A stretch of 64,000 nt of DNA, from positions 1 through 64,000 of the forward strand of contig JAPPHA010000039.1 in NCBI GenBank assembly GCA_028874915.1, read 5' to 3'. The notes below the pieces were generated by a model. It was not told the DNA's origin and searched no databases. It was given only the letters and a program-made list of their open reading frames with translations. Source of the stretch: Paracoccaceae bacterium (GTDB taxonomy: Bacteria > Pseudomonadota > Alphaproteobacteria > Rhodobacterales > Rhodobacteraceae). Positions 46,505 through 56,601 of this stretch are shown piece after piece (position 1 is the first letter of the stretch; every line of letters starts with the position of its first letter). Both the position numbers and the translations under genes were made by a program.

Positions 46505-48190
46505 ATGGACCCGAACCTACGGCTCGCAAGGCCTCTGCCGGCCCTTTCCGGCTTTCTGGACATATGGTCCTTGATCGCCCTTTCGGTGGTCATAGTGGTC
46601 CTGTTTCCGATAGTGGCCGTCTTCTGGATGGCCCTATTCCCCACCGAACCCATCTGGCTGCATCTCCTGTCCACGGTACTTCCGCGCTACCTGTTCAACA
46701 GCGCTTTGTTGATGGTGACCGTGGGGGTCATCACAGGAATCATGGGAACCGTGGCCGCCTGGCTGGTCGTGATGTGCTCATTCCCCGGCCGGCGCGTGTT
46801 TGAATGGGCGCTTCTGCTGCCGCTTGCCGTCCCGGCCTATATCGCGGCCTATGCGCTGGTGGATTTCTGGGAATATGCGGGGCCGGCCCAGACCGGACTT
46901 CGTCAACTCTTCGGCTGGACATCACCGAGCGACTACTGGTTCCCGGCCGTCCGGTCGCGCCTCGGCGCCATTCTGGCCCTGTCGTTTTCGCTCTACCCCT
47001 ATGTCTATCTGCTCGCTAGGGCCGCGTTTCGCGACCAATCGGCGAATGCGCTCGAAGTGGCGCGGACCCTGGGTTGCGGGCCATGGGGTCGGTTTTTTCG
47101 GGTCGCCATTCCGCTGGCGCGGCCTTCGATCTTTGGTGGGCTGGCCATCGTCATGATGGAGACGCTCAACGATTTCGGGGCCGTCGACTATTTTGCGGTC
47201 CAGACGCTGACCACCGGGATCTTCACGACCTGGCTGGAAGCCTCGAATCGTGGCGGGGCCGCGCAAATCGCATCATTGATCCTGATCGTCGTGCTTGTAC
47301 TCGTCCTTTCCGAGCGGTCGAGCCGGCGACGAATTCGCTTCTACCAGGCCAGCCGAAAGCAACGGCAGTCGTCGTCCATGCCGCTCAGGGGCCTCGGCGC
47401 CTGCGGTGCCGTCGTCGCCTGTGGATTCCCGGTGCTGCTCGGCTTTGTGATGCCGGTTTCCATCATCATATCTCACGCCTTGGTCCGCGCCGAGTTGTGG
47501 ATGGAGCCGTCACTCTGGACGGCTGCCGTGAACTCCTGTCTGGTGTCACTGTCCGCGGGATTTTTGACAGTCGCAACGGCCGTGTTGCTGGTTTACGGAA
47601 TTCGCGTGTCCTTCAAGGAAGGGATTGCGACCCTGGCGCCCCTGACGACCATCGGTTACGCCGCGCCGGGAGTTGTGCTCGGCCTTGGAGTCCTGATTCC
47701 GGTGGCCGCACTGGATCACGCCGTGGCGGACGCTGTTCTTGCCGTCGTCGGTGTCGATCCGGGATTGCTGATCACTGGATCCGGGGCCGCGGTCGTGCTC
47801 GCCTGTTCCATCCGTTTCTTCGCCCTTGCCTTCGCTGCGACGGACTCGGCTTTTGGCCGATTGTCGCCGTCGCTTGGAGACGCTGCCCGATCGCTCGGAA
47901 AATCGGCTACGGGCACGCTGTGGCGCATCTATCTTCCGCTGGTCAGGGGATCCTTGCTCACGGCCGGGCTGCTCGTCTTCGTTGACAGTGTCAAGGAACT
48001 CCCGGCAACTCTGCTCCTGCGGCCTTTCGGCTTCGACACACTGGCGACCCGAACCTACAATTACGCGTCGCTGGAAAACATTACCGGAGCCTCGTCGGCG
48101 GCCTTGATGGTTGTGCTGGTTGGCCTGGCGTCGGTCGTGGTTCTGGCCGTTGTTTCCAGTGGCCCGACGCCGAACCCCGAAACGAGGTGA
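46505..48190 (+). CDS. ABC transporter permease, iron(III)-type (FbpB/ThiP-like double permease)
   Basis: This 561-residue inner-membrane protein is a tandem permease with about twelve hydrophobic segments and two copies of the EAA loop that docks the ATPase: residues near 190-215 (ALEVARTLGCGPWGRFFRVA) and near 460-480 (DAARSLGKSATGTLWRIYLP). That layout is typical of FbpB/SfuB-type iron(III) and of thiamine permeases. The carboxy-terminal phrase VDSVKELPATLLLRPFGFDT favours the iron(III) group. Neither the binding protein nor the ATPase is adjacent; 48191-48361 goes straight to a tRNA gene. The partners must be encoded elsewhere or have been lost. Confidence 0.88.
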   Translation: MDPNLRLARPLPALSGFLDIWSLIALSVVIVVLFPIVAVFWMALFPTEPIWLHLLSTVLPRYLFNSALLMVTVGVITGIMGTVAAWLVVMCSFPGRRVFEWALLLPLAVPAYIAAYALVDFWEYAGPAQTGLRQLFGWTSPSDYWFPAVRSRLGAILALSFSLYPYVYLLARAAFRDQSANALEVARTLGCGPWGRFFRVAIPLARPSIFGGLAIVMMETLNDFGAVDYFAVQTLTTGIFTTWLEASNRGGAAQIASLILIVVLVLVLSERSSRRRIRFYQASRKQRQSSSMPLRGLGACGAVVACGFPVLLGFVMPVSIIISHALVRAELWMEPSLWTAAVNSCLVSLSAGFLTVATAVLLVYGIRVSFKEGIATLAPLTTIGYAAPGVVLGLGVLIPVAALDHAVADAVLAVVGVDPGLLITGSGAAVVLACSIRFFALAFAATDSAFGRLSPSLGDAARSLGKSATGTLWRIYLPLVRGSLLTAGLLVFVDSVKELPATLLLRPFGFDTLATRTYNYASLENITGASSAALMVVLVGLASVVVLAVVSSGPTPNPETR

Positions 48191-48361
48191 CCATGCCTGT
48201 GAGGTGGACCGGGTGCCGCCGCTGTCGCATTCGTGCAACGACCCGGACGCAACTTGGCAACACGGAAAGACCCGCTCGTTGCCGACTTGATGCCGTTGAG
48301 GTCCTCAGCCATAGTGTCGGCGACGGCTCCGTCCACATCGCCGGAGGCGTTCAGGCACCTT

Positions 48362-48437
48362 GCCCCTATAGCTCAGTTGGTAGAGCAACTGATTTGTAAT
48401 CAGTAGGTCGGGAGTTCGAGTCTCTCTGGGGGCGCCA
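48362..48437 (+). tRNA. tRNA-Thr(UGU)
   Basis: The 76 bases fold into a full cloverleaf: acceptor GCCCCTA/TGGGGGC, D arm GCTCAGTTGGTAGAGC, anticodon stem ACTGA/TCAGT around loop TTTGTAA (anticodon TGT), and T arm GGGAG/CTCTC around TTCGAGT. The 3' CCA is encoded (48435-48437). It reads ACA codons. Confidence 0.97.
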
Positions 48438-48847
48438 GTTGCCTGTATGTCCTCAGTCCGACTTCGTTCGATTTTGCCTTGAAACATCGAATCTCGACCG
48501 TGCGTCTGATCCTGTCAGGTGGAACTTTCGGTTTGTAGCGTTCGGGCACAATGCCACACATCGCACGGTCGGCATTCGCGACCGGCAGGATCCTGGGTGT
48601 TTACGGTTTCTCGAGTGGGAGGATTGCCTGGCAGAAACCCGATTTGGTTTTACTGCGCCATTCGTCTCGGGTTGGTCCCAGTGTCGCATTTGGACGACGA
48701 CGGTGTCGGGCTGGCGTTGCGCGTGCCGGTTGCCAACGGCGGAAAAGTACACAGCCGTTGGAATCGCGCCGCTGTCGCGTCTTCTTCCCTTTCGCGCCGG
48801 GCGGACCGTTACTGCCGACGGCAACGGCCCGAGCCCGTGGCTGTCAG
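48438..48847. other. Intergenic stretch beside the tRNA gene, nothing recognised
   Basis: About 410 bases lie between the tRNA and the end of matB. tRNA 3' ends are favoured integration sites, but I see no repeat of the tRNA tail and no integrase nearby. Open frames are unconvincing. Confidence 0.4.
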
Positions 48848-50401
48848 TCAATCCGCGAAGAGGTCGCCGTAGTCGTCCCTGAGGCGGTTCTTCAAGACCT
48901 TTCCCATGACATTTCGCGGCAGGTGCTCGCGGAACAGAATCCTGCGGGGTCGTTTGTAAGGCGCGAGTTGGCGGGCAGCCCCGGCCAGGATTCCGTCTTC
49001 CGACACCGGGTCTTCTCCCGCGCCGCTTTTGGGTTCCCGAACGACAACAGCGACGGCGGCTTCTCCCAGATCGGGGTGCGGGACACCGATGACTGCTGAT
49101 TCAGATACGCCGGGGAGAACGTCAATGATCGGTTCGATTTCAGCCGGGTAAATGTTGTACCCGCCCGAAATCACGAGGTCGCGGGAACGGCCGATGATGG
49201 TCACATAGCCGTCCGGACCGATGCTGGCGATGTCGCCAGTGACGAAGTACCCGTCCGCTGTAAAGGATTCGGCGTTCGCTTCGGGCCGTCGCCAGTAGCC
49301 GGGAAACACATTGGGACCTGCGACCTCAAGAACATTCCCCGCTCCGAGCCTGACGCCAACGCCTGGAAGGGCCGGTCCGACGGTACCTGCGCGGCGTTCG
49401 CCGTCATGAGGATTGGATGTGTTCATGCCCGTCTCGGTCATGCCGTAACGCTCGATGATCGCGTGACCCGTCGCCCGTTTCCAGGCGACGTGCGTGCGTG
49501 CAAGGAGCGGGGCCGAACCAGAGATGAAAAGCCGCATGGATGACGCCGCGTCCGGCAGGTCCGGTTGTTCGAGGAGTCGGGTGTAGAACGTAGGCACACC
49601 CATGAGCGCCGTCGCTTCCGGCATGCAGTCGATGACGGCCCGGACCTCGAACTTCGGCAGGAAAAGGAGCCCGGCGCCGGCCATCAGGGCCACGTGGGTC
49701 GCGACGAAGAGCCCGTGCACATGGAAAATCGGAAGGGCGTGGATCAACCGGTCACTGGCGGTGAACTGCCACAGGCCGGTCAGGGTCTCGGCATTCGATG
49801 CCAGATTGTCATGGGTCAGCATGGTGCCCTTTGGCCGACCCGTCGTGCCGGAGGTATAGAGAAGGGCGGCGAGGTCATCGGCTCTGCGTCCGGTTTCCAG
49901 GAATTCGGACGCGCCGGTGTCAGACCGGTGGTCGAGCCCGTCCAGGAAGCTGCCCTCTCCGTTCGGGCCCAGTGTCAGCACGCGGGTCGTACCACCCCCT
50001 TCCGCCACGGGCGCCAGGTCAGGGTACCGGGTGGTTTCGCAGACCAGCAGAACGGGATCGGCGTCATCCACGAAATAGCGAATCTCCGGCGGCGTAAAGG
50101 CGGGATTGAGTGGCAGGAATACGGCACCGGCAAGAAGGGATCCCATGTAGAGTTCAAGTGCTGCGGGTGACTTCCCGACGCAGGCCGCCACCCGGTCGCC
50201 GGGCCGGACGCCCAGTTCCCGGAGCCTTGCGGCAAACGTCTCGGCGGCACCGAAGAACTGGCCGAAAGTCAGCTGGAACCCGTCGGGCCCGTCCGCTGGT
50301 GGCCGGATGTCGGCAATAAGGAACGGGGAGTCATTTCGGCCCAGCGTCGGCTGCCTGAGGCGTCTGGCCAGATAATTGGAAAGGTACGGGCGTGATGCCA
50401 T
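48848..50401 (-). CDS. matB: Malonyl-CoA synthetase (MatB-like acyl-CoA ligase)
   Basis: This 517-residue ANL-superfamily ligase activates a carboxylate through an adenylate and transfers it to CoA. The AMP-binding loop is ALLYTSGTTGRPKGTMLTH, followed by HALPIFHVHGLFVATHVALM, the A5 motif ERYGMTETGMNTSNP, and the core motifs YFVTGDIASIGPDGYVTIIG, SRDLVISGGYNIYPAEIE and the catalytic lysine in NVMGKVLKNRLRD. The first two motifs and the length match malonyl-CoA synthetase most closely; acetyl- or other acyl-CoA synthetases are less likely. It would feed malonate into fatty acid or polyketide synthesis, or allow growth on malonate. The start at 50401 is preferred over a GTG at 50416. Confidence 0.85.
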   Translation of the reverse strand: MASRPYLSNYLARRLRQPTLGRNDSPFLIADIRPPADGPDGFQLTFGQFFGAAETFAARLRELGVRPGDRVAACVGKSPAALELYMGSLLAGAVFLPLNPAFTPPEIRYFVDDADPVLLVCETTRYPDLAPVAEGGGTTRVLTLGPNGEGSFLDGLDHRSDTGASEFLETGRRADDLAALLYTSGTTGRPKGTMLTHDNLASNAETLTGLWQFTASDRLIHALPIFHVHGLFVATHVALMAGAGLLFLPKFEVRAVIDCMPEATALMGVPTFYTRLLEQPDLPDAASSMRLFISGSAPLLARTHVAWKRATGHAIIERYGMTETGMNTSNPHDGERRAGTVGPALPGVGVRLGAGNVLEVAGPNVFPGYWRRPEANAESFTADGYFVTGDIASIGPDGYVTIIGRSRDLVISGGYNIYPAEIEPIIDVLPGVSESAVIGVPHPDLGEAAVAVVVREPKSGAGEDPVSEDGILAGAARQLAPYKRPRRILFREHLPRNVMGKVLKNRLRDDYGDLFAD

Positions 50402-50520
50402 GTCTCGACGTACCACTCTGCGGTCTTTGTTCGAGTCAGGTGAAGGAACTCACGACCCGCACGACGGCTCGACGGTTCTCCGGGACCGCGGTCCCGACTA
50501 TCCGGCCTTCCGGGCCGTGA

Positions 50521-51789
<1,269 letters not shown>

Positions 51790-51831
51790 CTGGCGAGGAT
51801 CGCCTGCTCGCCTGCGATTCCCGGGGCCTGC

Positions 51832-52476
51832 CTAACCGAGACCGTCAAGTCTCGCCCTCAGCGCATCGAGTTCGGCCCTGAGCGTCGCAACGTCGTCAGA
51901 TTCGGATGCCCCCGAATTTCCATCGGTTGCCTTTGCCGATGTCGCCGGGTCCGTTGGTTCCTGACCCTGCGTCTCCGGTCCCGGTTCGGGCGGATTCGAT
52001 GCGTCAGTCCAGGGCCTTCGGTGGGTCCCGGGTAGCCAGGCGGTTGCGAACGTGGCCAGCAATTCCGCCTGACGCTTCTGGAACTCTGCGGCCGAATCCA
52101 GCATTGCGGCCGGATCGATGGTGCCCCGTGCTGCCTCGGAGATCTGTTCGGCCATCACCGTCTGTTGCGCCTTGATCATGTCCAGGGAGGTCTCGAGGAA
52201 CTCCGGGATGAAGGACGTGGCGCCGGAGCTGGCATTTCGGACGAGGTCGGTAAGAAGATTGACAGGCAGTGTAAATTCACCGCGGGTTTCCTGTTCGGCG
52301 ATGATCTGGAGCAGGGTCTGGCGGGTGAGATCCTCGCCGGTTTTCTTGTCCCGAACCTCGATGTCATGACCGTCCCGGATCAAGGCGGCGATGTCGTCGA
52401 GGGTGACGTATTCACTGTCCCGCGTGTTGTAGAGCCTTCGGCTGGCGTATCGGCTGATCAGGATAGTCTCGGACAT
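51832..52476 (-). CDS. phaR: Polyhydroxyalkanoate synthesis repressor PhaR
   Basis: PhaR binds both DNA and the surface of polyester granules and represses phasin genes until granules form. The 214-residue protein starts with the PHB/PHA accumulation regulator DNA-binding domain (ISRYASRRLYNTRDSEYVTL and DDIAALIRDGHDIEVRDKKT) and continues with the PHB_acc domain (LPVNLLTDLVRNASSGATSF, IPEFLETSLDMI). The tail beyond 155 is low-complexity, ending in a short coiled coil (VATLRAELDALRARLDGLG). It is the distal gene of phaC - phasin - phaR on the minus strand. Confidence 0.92.
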   Translation of the reverse strand: MSETILISRYASRRLYNTRDSEYVTLDDIAALIRDGHDIEVRDKKTGEDLTRQTLLQIIAEQETRGEFTLPVNLLTDLVRNASSGATSFIPEFLETSLDMIKAQQTVMAEQISEAARGTIDPAAMLDSAAEFQKRQAELLATFATAWLPGTHRRPWTDASNPPEPGPETQGQEPTDPATSAKATDGNSGASESDDVATLRAELDALRARLDGLG

Positions 52477-52616
52477 GGCAAACGAACCGGTTTCGGTAGC
52501 GGTGGCTGAGGCAACATCAAACCTGCCGGAAAAAGGCTACAGAAAGCCGCTGTGCGGAAAAAGCGAAAAAGAACGGGTTCGATGTCGAATGTGACGCGGG
52601 ACGGAAGGCCAAACGA

Positions 52617-52648
52617 CGAACGGGGCGCCTTGGCCGGCGCCCCGTTCG
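52617..52648 (-). terminator. Strong hairpin downstream of the phasin gene
   Basis: A perfect 13-base inverted repeat, CGAACGGGGCGCC at 52617-52629 and GGCGCCCCGTTCG at 52636-52648, has a six-base loop. It lies 31 bases past the phasin stop and before phaR. The T-rich tail is weak (TCGTTT), so it may reduce rather than stop read-through into phaR. Confidence 0.7.
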
Positions 52649-52679
52649 CAGACGTCCCCGGGAACGGATCCCGGGCGGG

Positions 52680-53111
52680 TTATTTTGCGGGCTTCGCCTT
52701 TGCCGGGGCTGGGGCCGCGGCCTTGGCGGCTTGAGCCTGGACGCTCTCACTGGCGCCGATGAACAGGTCAATGGCATCGAGCTGGGCCGTTTTGGCCACC
52801 TCTGCAAACTGGGCGAGACGCTTCGGCATGGCCTGGGTCTCTGCAGTCGCGAACTCGGATGCGGCCGCAGCGTATTCGGCCGGCGTTCCGCAGGCCCGGT
52901 TGGCCTCATCCATCCGTCCCAGAACATCCTGGGTCCATCCGCTGGCCAGTTCGGCGTTCTTCCTCGCCGCATCGATCATCACCTTGCCGAGATTGGCATT
53001 GAGTTCGACAGTCGTCTTGACGGCGTCGTCAAACGTCTTGGTGTCGACATTGAAGGCGTCGATGAATTTTTCGCTTGCCTTCACGAAGTCAAATGCCTGT
53101 GCCGTTGCCAT
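52680..53111 (-). CDS. Phasin (granule-associated protein)
   Basis: This 143-residue all-helical protein belongs to the phasin family that coats polyhydroxyalkanoate granules. It is amphipathic throughout (KASEKFIDAFNVDTKTFDDA, NLGKVMIDAARKNAELASGW, MPKRLAQFAEVAKTAQLDAI) and ends in an Ala/Pro/Lys-rich tail (AAAPAPAKAKPAK). It sits between phaC and phaR, the repressor that should control it, and has an AAGGATGG site before its ATG. The 210 bases upstream of its start hold GCTGCGATGCGGCA-like sequence twice (near 53160 and 53189); PhaR binding there is a possibility. Confidence 0.88.
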   Translation of the reverse strand: MATAQAFDFVKASEKFIDAFNVDTKTFDDAVKTTVELNANLGKVMIDAARKNAELASGWTQDVLGRMDEANRACGTPAEYAAAASEFATAETQAMPKRLAQFAEVAKTAQLDAIDLFIGASESVQAQAAKAAAPAPAKAKPAK

Positions 53112-53321
53112 TGTTCCATCCTTTCACTCTGGGGACTGACGTCGAATCGGCATATAGATGCTGCGATGCGGCATTTCAAGAGAAAATGCTGCGATGCGGC
53201 AAAATTTTTCCGACAGCCGATGAGGTCGAACCACCCCGTCGGAACCATCAACAATCGGGAACCGGGATACCGGACAGGCCCGGTTCCGCTCACGGACCGG
53301 GCGGCAAAACTCCGCCTGGAC

Positions 53322-55106
53322 TTACTGCCGGACGTAGGTTCCGGGTGCCGGCTCGATTTCCGGGAACCGGTCGGTTCCGGGAGTGCGGGGTTTAGACCGC
53401 GGCGAATCACCGTCCGCAAGCCACGCGTTCCACCGGGGCCACCACGATCCCGGGTGGAATTCGGCGCCGCGTTTCCACTCATCCGGATCGTCTGGCGGCG
53501 CGACATTGGTCCAATGGCCGTACTTCTTGCGGTTGGGCGGGTTCACGATTCCTGCGATGTGACCGCTCTCGGCGAGCACGAATGTCTTGTCGCCCGATGT
53601 CTTGGCGAGGCCCGCAAAACTGCTCTTCCAGGGCGCGATATGGTCGGCAATTGTCGCAACCGCGAACAGTTGTGTCCGGATGTCGGAAAGTCGAAGCGGC
53701 GATCCAAGAAGCTGGAGCCGGTCATTGGCAAGGTCGTTGTCGCGGTACAATTGCTCCAGGTATTCGATGATCATGCGGGCCGGAAGGTTGGTCGAGTCCC
53801 CGTTCCAATGGAGGAGGTCGAAAGCCGGCGGTTTTTCTCCGAGGAGGTAGGACCGGACGGCCGGGCCGTAAACGAGATCGTTGGCCCGCAGGAAACTGAA
53901 TGTCCGGGCCATGAAATATCCGTCCATGTAGCCTCGAGACGATACGTCCGAACGGATTCCGTCAATGACGCTGTCATTGATGAAGACGCCGAGTTCGCCA
54001 GGATGTTCGAAGTCGGTAAGCGCCGTCAGGAAGGTGGCCTTGCGAACCCTGTTGGCACCGCCGGTCGCGGCCAGATAGGCGAGGCCGCAGGCCGTGAGCG
54101 TTCCCCCGACGCAGTAGCCGACGACATCAACTCTCCGTGTCCGCGTGACGGACTGGACCGTTCCCAGCGCCGTCAGGAATCCCTCGGCGAGATACGTGTC
54201 GAGACCGACGTCACGGAACGACTCGTCGGGATTGGCCCAGGAAACGACGAAAACCGTTCGACCCTGTTCGACGGCATAACGGATGAAGCTGTTCTTCGCC
54301 CTGAGATCGAGGATGTAGTATTTGTTGATCCATGGCGGAATGATCAGAAGCGGTGTCCGGTAGACCTTGTCCGTCAGCGGAGTGTACTGGATCAACTGGA
54401 ACAGTCGATTCTGGAAGACGACCGATCCTTCCGTCGTGGCCAGATCTGTCCCGACCGTGAAGGCTTCAGGATCGGAAAGCGTAATCGACAGCCCATCCGG
54501 ACTGGCTTCGAGGTCACGGACGAAATTTTCGAGTCCGTCGACCAGCGACCGGCCGTTTGACTGGACCGCCTTCTCAAGGGCTTCGGGATTGGTGGCGAGG
54601 AAATTTGTCGGCGCCATCATGTCGGTGAACTGGCGCAGGATGAAGTTGACCTGGTCCCGGTCCTTGGGATCAAGGGCATTCAGTTCGGCTGTCGACGACC
54701 GCAGTGTCTCGGACGATAACAGGTACTGCCGCCGGATGAGATCGAAATACGGATGGCTGTCCCAGTGTCCGCTGGCGAAGCGGCGGTCGGTGGGTGCACC
54801 GGAATCCGGCCTGTCAGGCTTCGACCCGTCCTCGGCAACGTCTCTTCGGTTCTGGACTTCAGCCCAGTTCCTCAGGCTTTCGCCCCAGAAACGGACCTGG
54901 GATTCAATAAGGCGGGCAGGATCGTTCACCATTTCGGTGAGATAGGCGGCGGCGGCCTTGACATGGACATCGTGGTCCAGACCTTCGAGCCGGGGGTCTC
55001 GGAGCCGGCGCTTTTCCATCGCCTTGACGAGGCGGGGAATCAGCGCATTCAACCGCTCGAGATTCTGCTCCAGTTCCGATGCCGGTGATTCCGATTCCGG
55101 GGTCAT
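53322..55106 (-). CDS. phaC: Class I poly(3-hydroxyalkanoate) polymerase
   Basis: PhaC polymerises 3-hydroxyacyl-CoA into storage polyester. The 594-residue protein has the lipase-like box VVGYCVGGTLTACGLAYLAA with the catalytic cysteine, and the aspartate and histidine regions AVATIADHIAPWKSS and LAESGHIAGIVNPP. Upstream blocks PPWINKYYILDLRAKNSFIR and FVVSWANPDE are typical of class I enzymes, as is the length. The start at 55106 follows GGAGGAAACC. The amino-terminal 80 residues are variable and helical. phaA and phaB, which supply the monomer, are not in this window. phaZ is divergent 90 bases away. Confidence 0.95.
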   Translation of the reverse strand: MTPESESPASELEQNLERLNALIPRLVKAMEKRRLRDPRLEGLDHDVHVKAAAAYLTEMVNDPARLIESQVRFWGESLRNWAEVQNRRDVAEDGSKPDRPDSGAPTDRRFASGHWDSHPYFDLIRRQYLLSSETLRSSTAELNALDPKDRDQVNFILRQFTDMMAPTNFLATNPEALEKAVQSNGRSLVDGLENFVRDLEASPDGLSITLSDPEAFTVGTDLATTEGSVVFQNRLFQLIQYTPLTDKVYRTPLLIIPPWINKYYILDLRAKNSFIRYAVEQGRTVFVVSWANPDESFRDVGLDTYLAEGFLTALGTVQSVTRTRRVDVVGYCVGGTLTACGLAYLAATGGANRVRKATFLTALTDFEHPGELGVFINDSVIDGIRSDVSSRGYMDGYFMARTFSFLRANDLVYGPAVRSYLLGEKPPAFDLLHWNGDSTNLPARMIIEYLEQLYRDNDLANDRLQLLGSPLRLSDIRTQLFAVATIADHIAPWKSSFAGLAKTSGDKTFVLAESGHIAGIVNPPNRKKYGHWTNVAPPDDPDEWKRGAEFHPGSWWPRWNAWLADGDSPRSKPRTPGTDRFPEIEPAPGTYVRQ

Positions 55107-55196
55107 GGATCGGTTTCCTCCGTTATCGCTTGTTGGCAGCGCTGCAACGCCACATAATACCTCGGTTTGACACGATTATGAACAGGATCCTTGTCG

Positions 55197-56453
55197 ATGC
55201 TGCGCTACGATCTCCAGGAAAACCTCTGCCTTTCGCATCAGTGGATGGGGACGTCCATCCGGGCTTTCTGGAGTCAGCCAGCCTTTGCGTTCACACCGAG
55301 CCCGATGCCGTCTCTGCTGGCGGCCTGGGGACAGGTCACGGCTCGCGCTTTCAGCCGCATGCGCGTCGTACCCGAATGGAACATCGAATCCCGGGACCTG
55401 GACGGTCACGGCCTCCGCATCCACGAACGGATGCTTGCCGACAAGGCGTTTTGCAGCCTCGTCCGGTTTTCCATCGATATTCCCGATCGTTCCAATGACG
55501 CGGTTCCAGCAAATGGAGCGGCCCGTCCCCAGATCCTTCTCGTGGCTCCGTTATCGGGCCATCACTCGACATTGGCTCGCAAGACGGTCGCCAGCCTTCT
55601 GCCCGTCTGCGACGTTTCTGTTACCGAATGGAAGGATGCCCGCTGTGTTCCCTTGACGGCGGGCCGCTTCGATATCGAGGACTACACCCGGTATCTTGTC
55701 GAATTCATGCGACTGCTCGGACCGGATATCCACGTGATCGCCGTTTGCCAGCCGGCTCCGCTGGCGCTCTCGGCCACGGCCATTCTTGCGGCGGCAGACG
55801 GCGATGCGACCTGCACGCCGAAGTCTCTCACCCTGATAGGCGGCCCCATCGACCCCGATGCCAATCCGACGGACATCACGGACTTCGGCAACCGATTCAC
55901 CATGGGGCAACTGGAGTCGGGCATGATCCAGACCGTCGGCCGGACGTTCCCCGGCGCAGGCCGACGAGTCTACCCAGGGGCCGTCCAACTGGCTTCGTTC
56001 CTGTCCATGAACTGGCCAACCCATGCCCAGGCCTTTTCACGCCAGATCCGGCGGGTGGCCCGTGGAGATGACAGGGAAGACGATCGCCACAACAGCTTCT
56101 ACGACGAGTATTTCGCGGTCATGGACATGACCGCCGAGTTTTACCTGTCAACGGTCGAACGTATCTTCAAAGGGCGTGAAATTGCCCGGAACGCGTTTTC
56201 TGTCGGTGGCGAACCGGTCGACATCAACCGAATTTCGGAAACGGCCGTGATGGTGGTCGAAGGGGGACGGGATGACATTTCGGCGCCGGGTCAATGTCTG
56301 GCAGCCTTTGACCTGTTGCCCAATCTGCCAGATTCCATGAGAGAATCGATCCTCGACCCCGATGCCGGCCACTACGGCGTTTTCTCCGGCCGTGCCTGGC
56401 GGGAACGAATTCGCCCCCGGGTCCTGGCGTTCATCGACCGCCACAGCTGCTGA
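55197..56453 (+). CDS. phaZ: Intracellular polyhydroxybutyrate depolymerase
   Basis: This 418-residue protein matches the intracellular PhaZ depolymerases of alphaproteobacteria, which break down granule polymer; the nucleophile is a cysteine in the box VIAVCQPAPLAL. Family segments include YEPQ-like SMPSLLAAWGQVTARAFSRM, ILLVAPLSGHHSTLARKTVA, LTLIGGPIDPDANPT and EGGRDDISAPGQC with the catalytic aspartate, and DAGHYGVFSGRAWRE with the histidine. There is no signal peptide, as expected. The start at 55197 (MLRYDLQEN) is chosen over an in-frame TTG two codons earlier. It shares a short control region with phaC. Confidence 0.92.
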   Translation: MLRYDLQENLCLSHQWMGTSIRAFWSQPAFAFTPSPMPSLLAAWGQVTARAFSRMRVVPEWNIESRDLDGHGLRIHERMLADKAFCSLVRFSIDIPDRSNDAVPANGAARPQILLVAPLSGHHSTLARKTVASLLPVCDVSVTEWKDARCVPLTAGRFDIEDYTRYLVEFMRLLGPDIHVIAVCQPAPLALSATAILAAADGDATCTPKSLTLIGGPIDPDANPTDITDFGNRFTMGQLESGMIQTVGRTFPGAGRRVYPGAVQLASFLSMNWPTHAQAFSRQIRRVARGDDREDDRHNSFYDEYFAVMDMTAEFYLSTVERIFKGREIARNAFSVGGEPVDINRISETAVMVVEGGRDDISAPGQCLAAFDLLPNLPDSMRESILDPDAGHYGVFSGRAWRERIRPRVLAFIDRHSC

Positions 56454-56601
56454 ACGCCGAGGCGCCATCCGATCGGGGTCCAGCCGGAATCCGACTGCGT
56501 CTGACCGGCTGGTCCCGAGGGGCAGGGGTTTCGGGTTTCGGTTTCGAAGTGGCCGCCAAGGCAGGAACCCTGAATCACATGGCGCCTTGGCCCGCCACCA
56601 T

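Noticed and set aside
48362-48847. tRNA-Thr 3' end as an integration site of a genomic island
   Set aside because: No integrase lies next to it, and I found no direct repeat of the tRNA tail downstream in the window.
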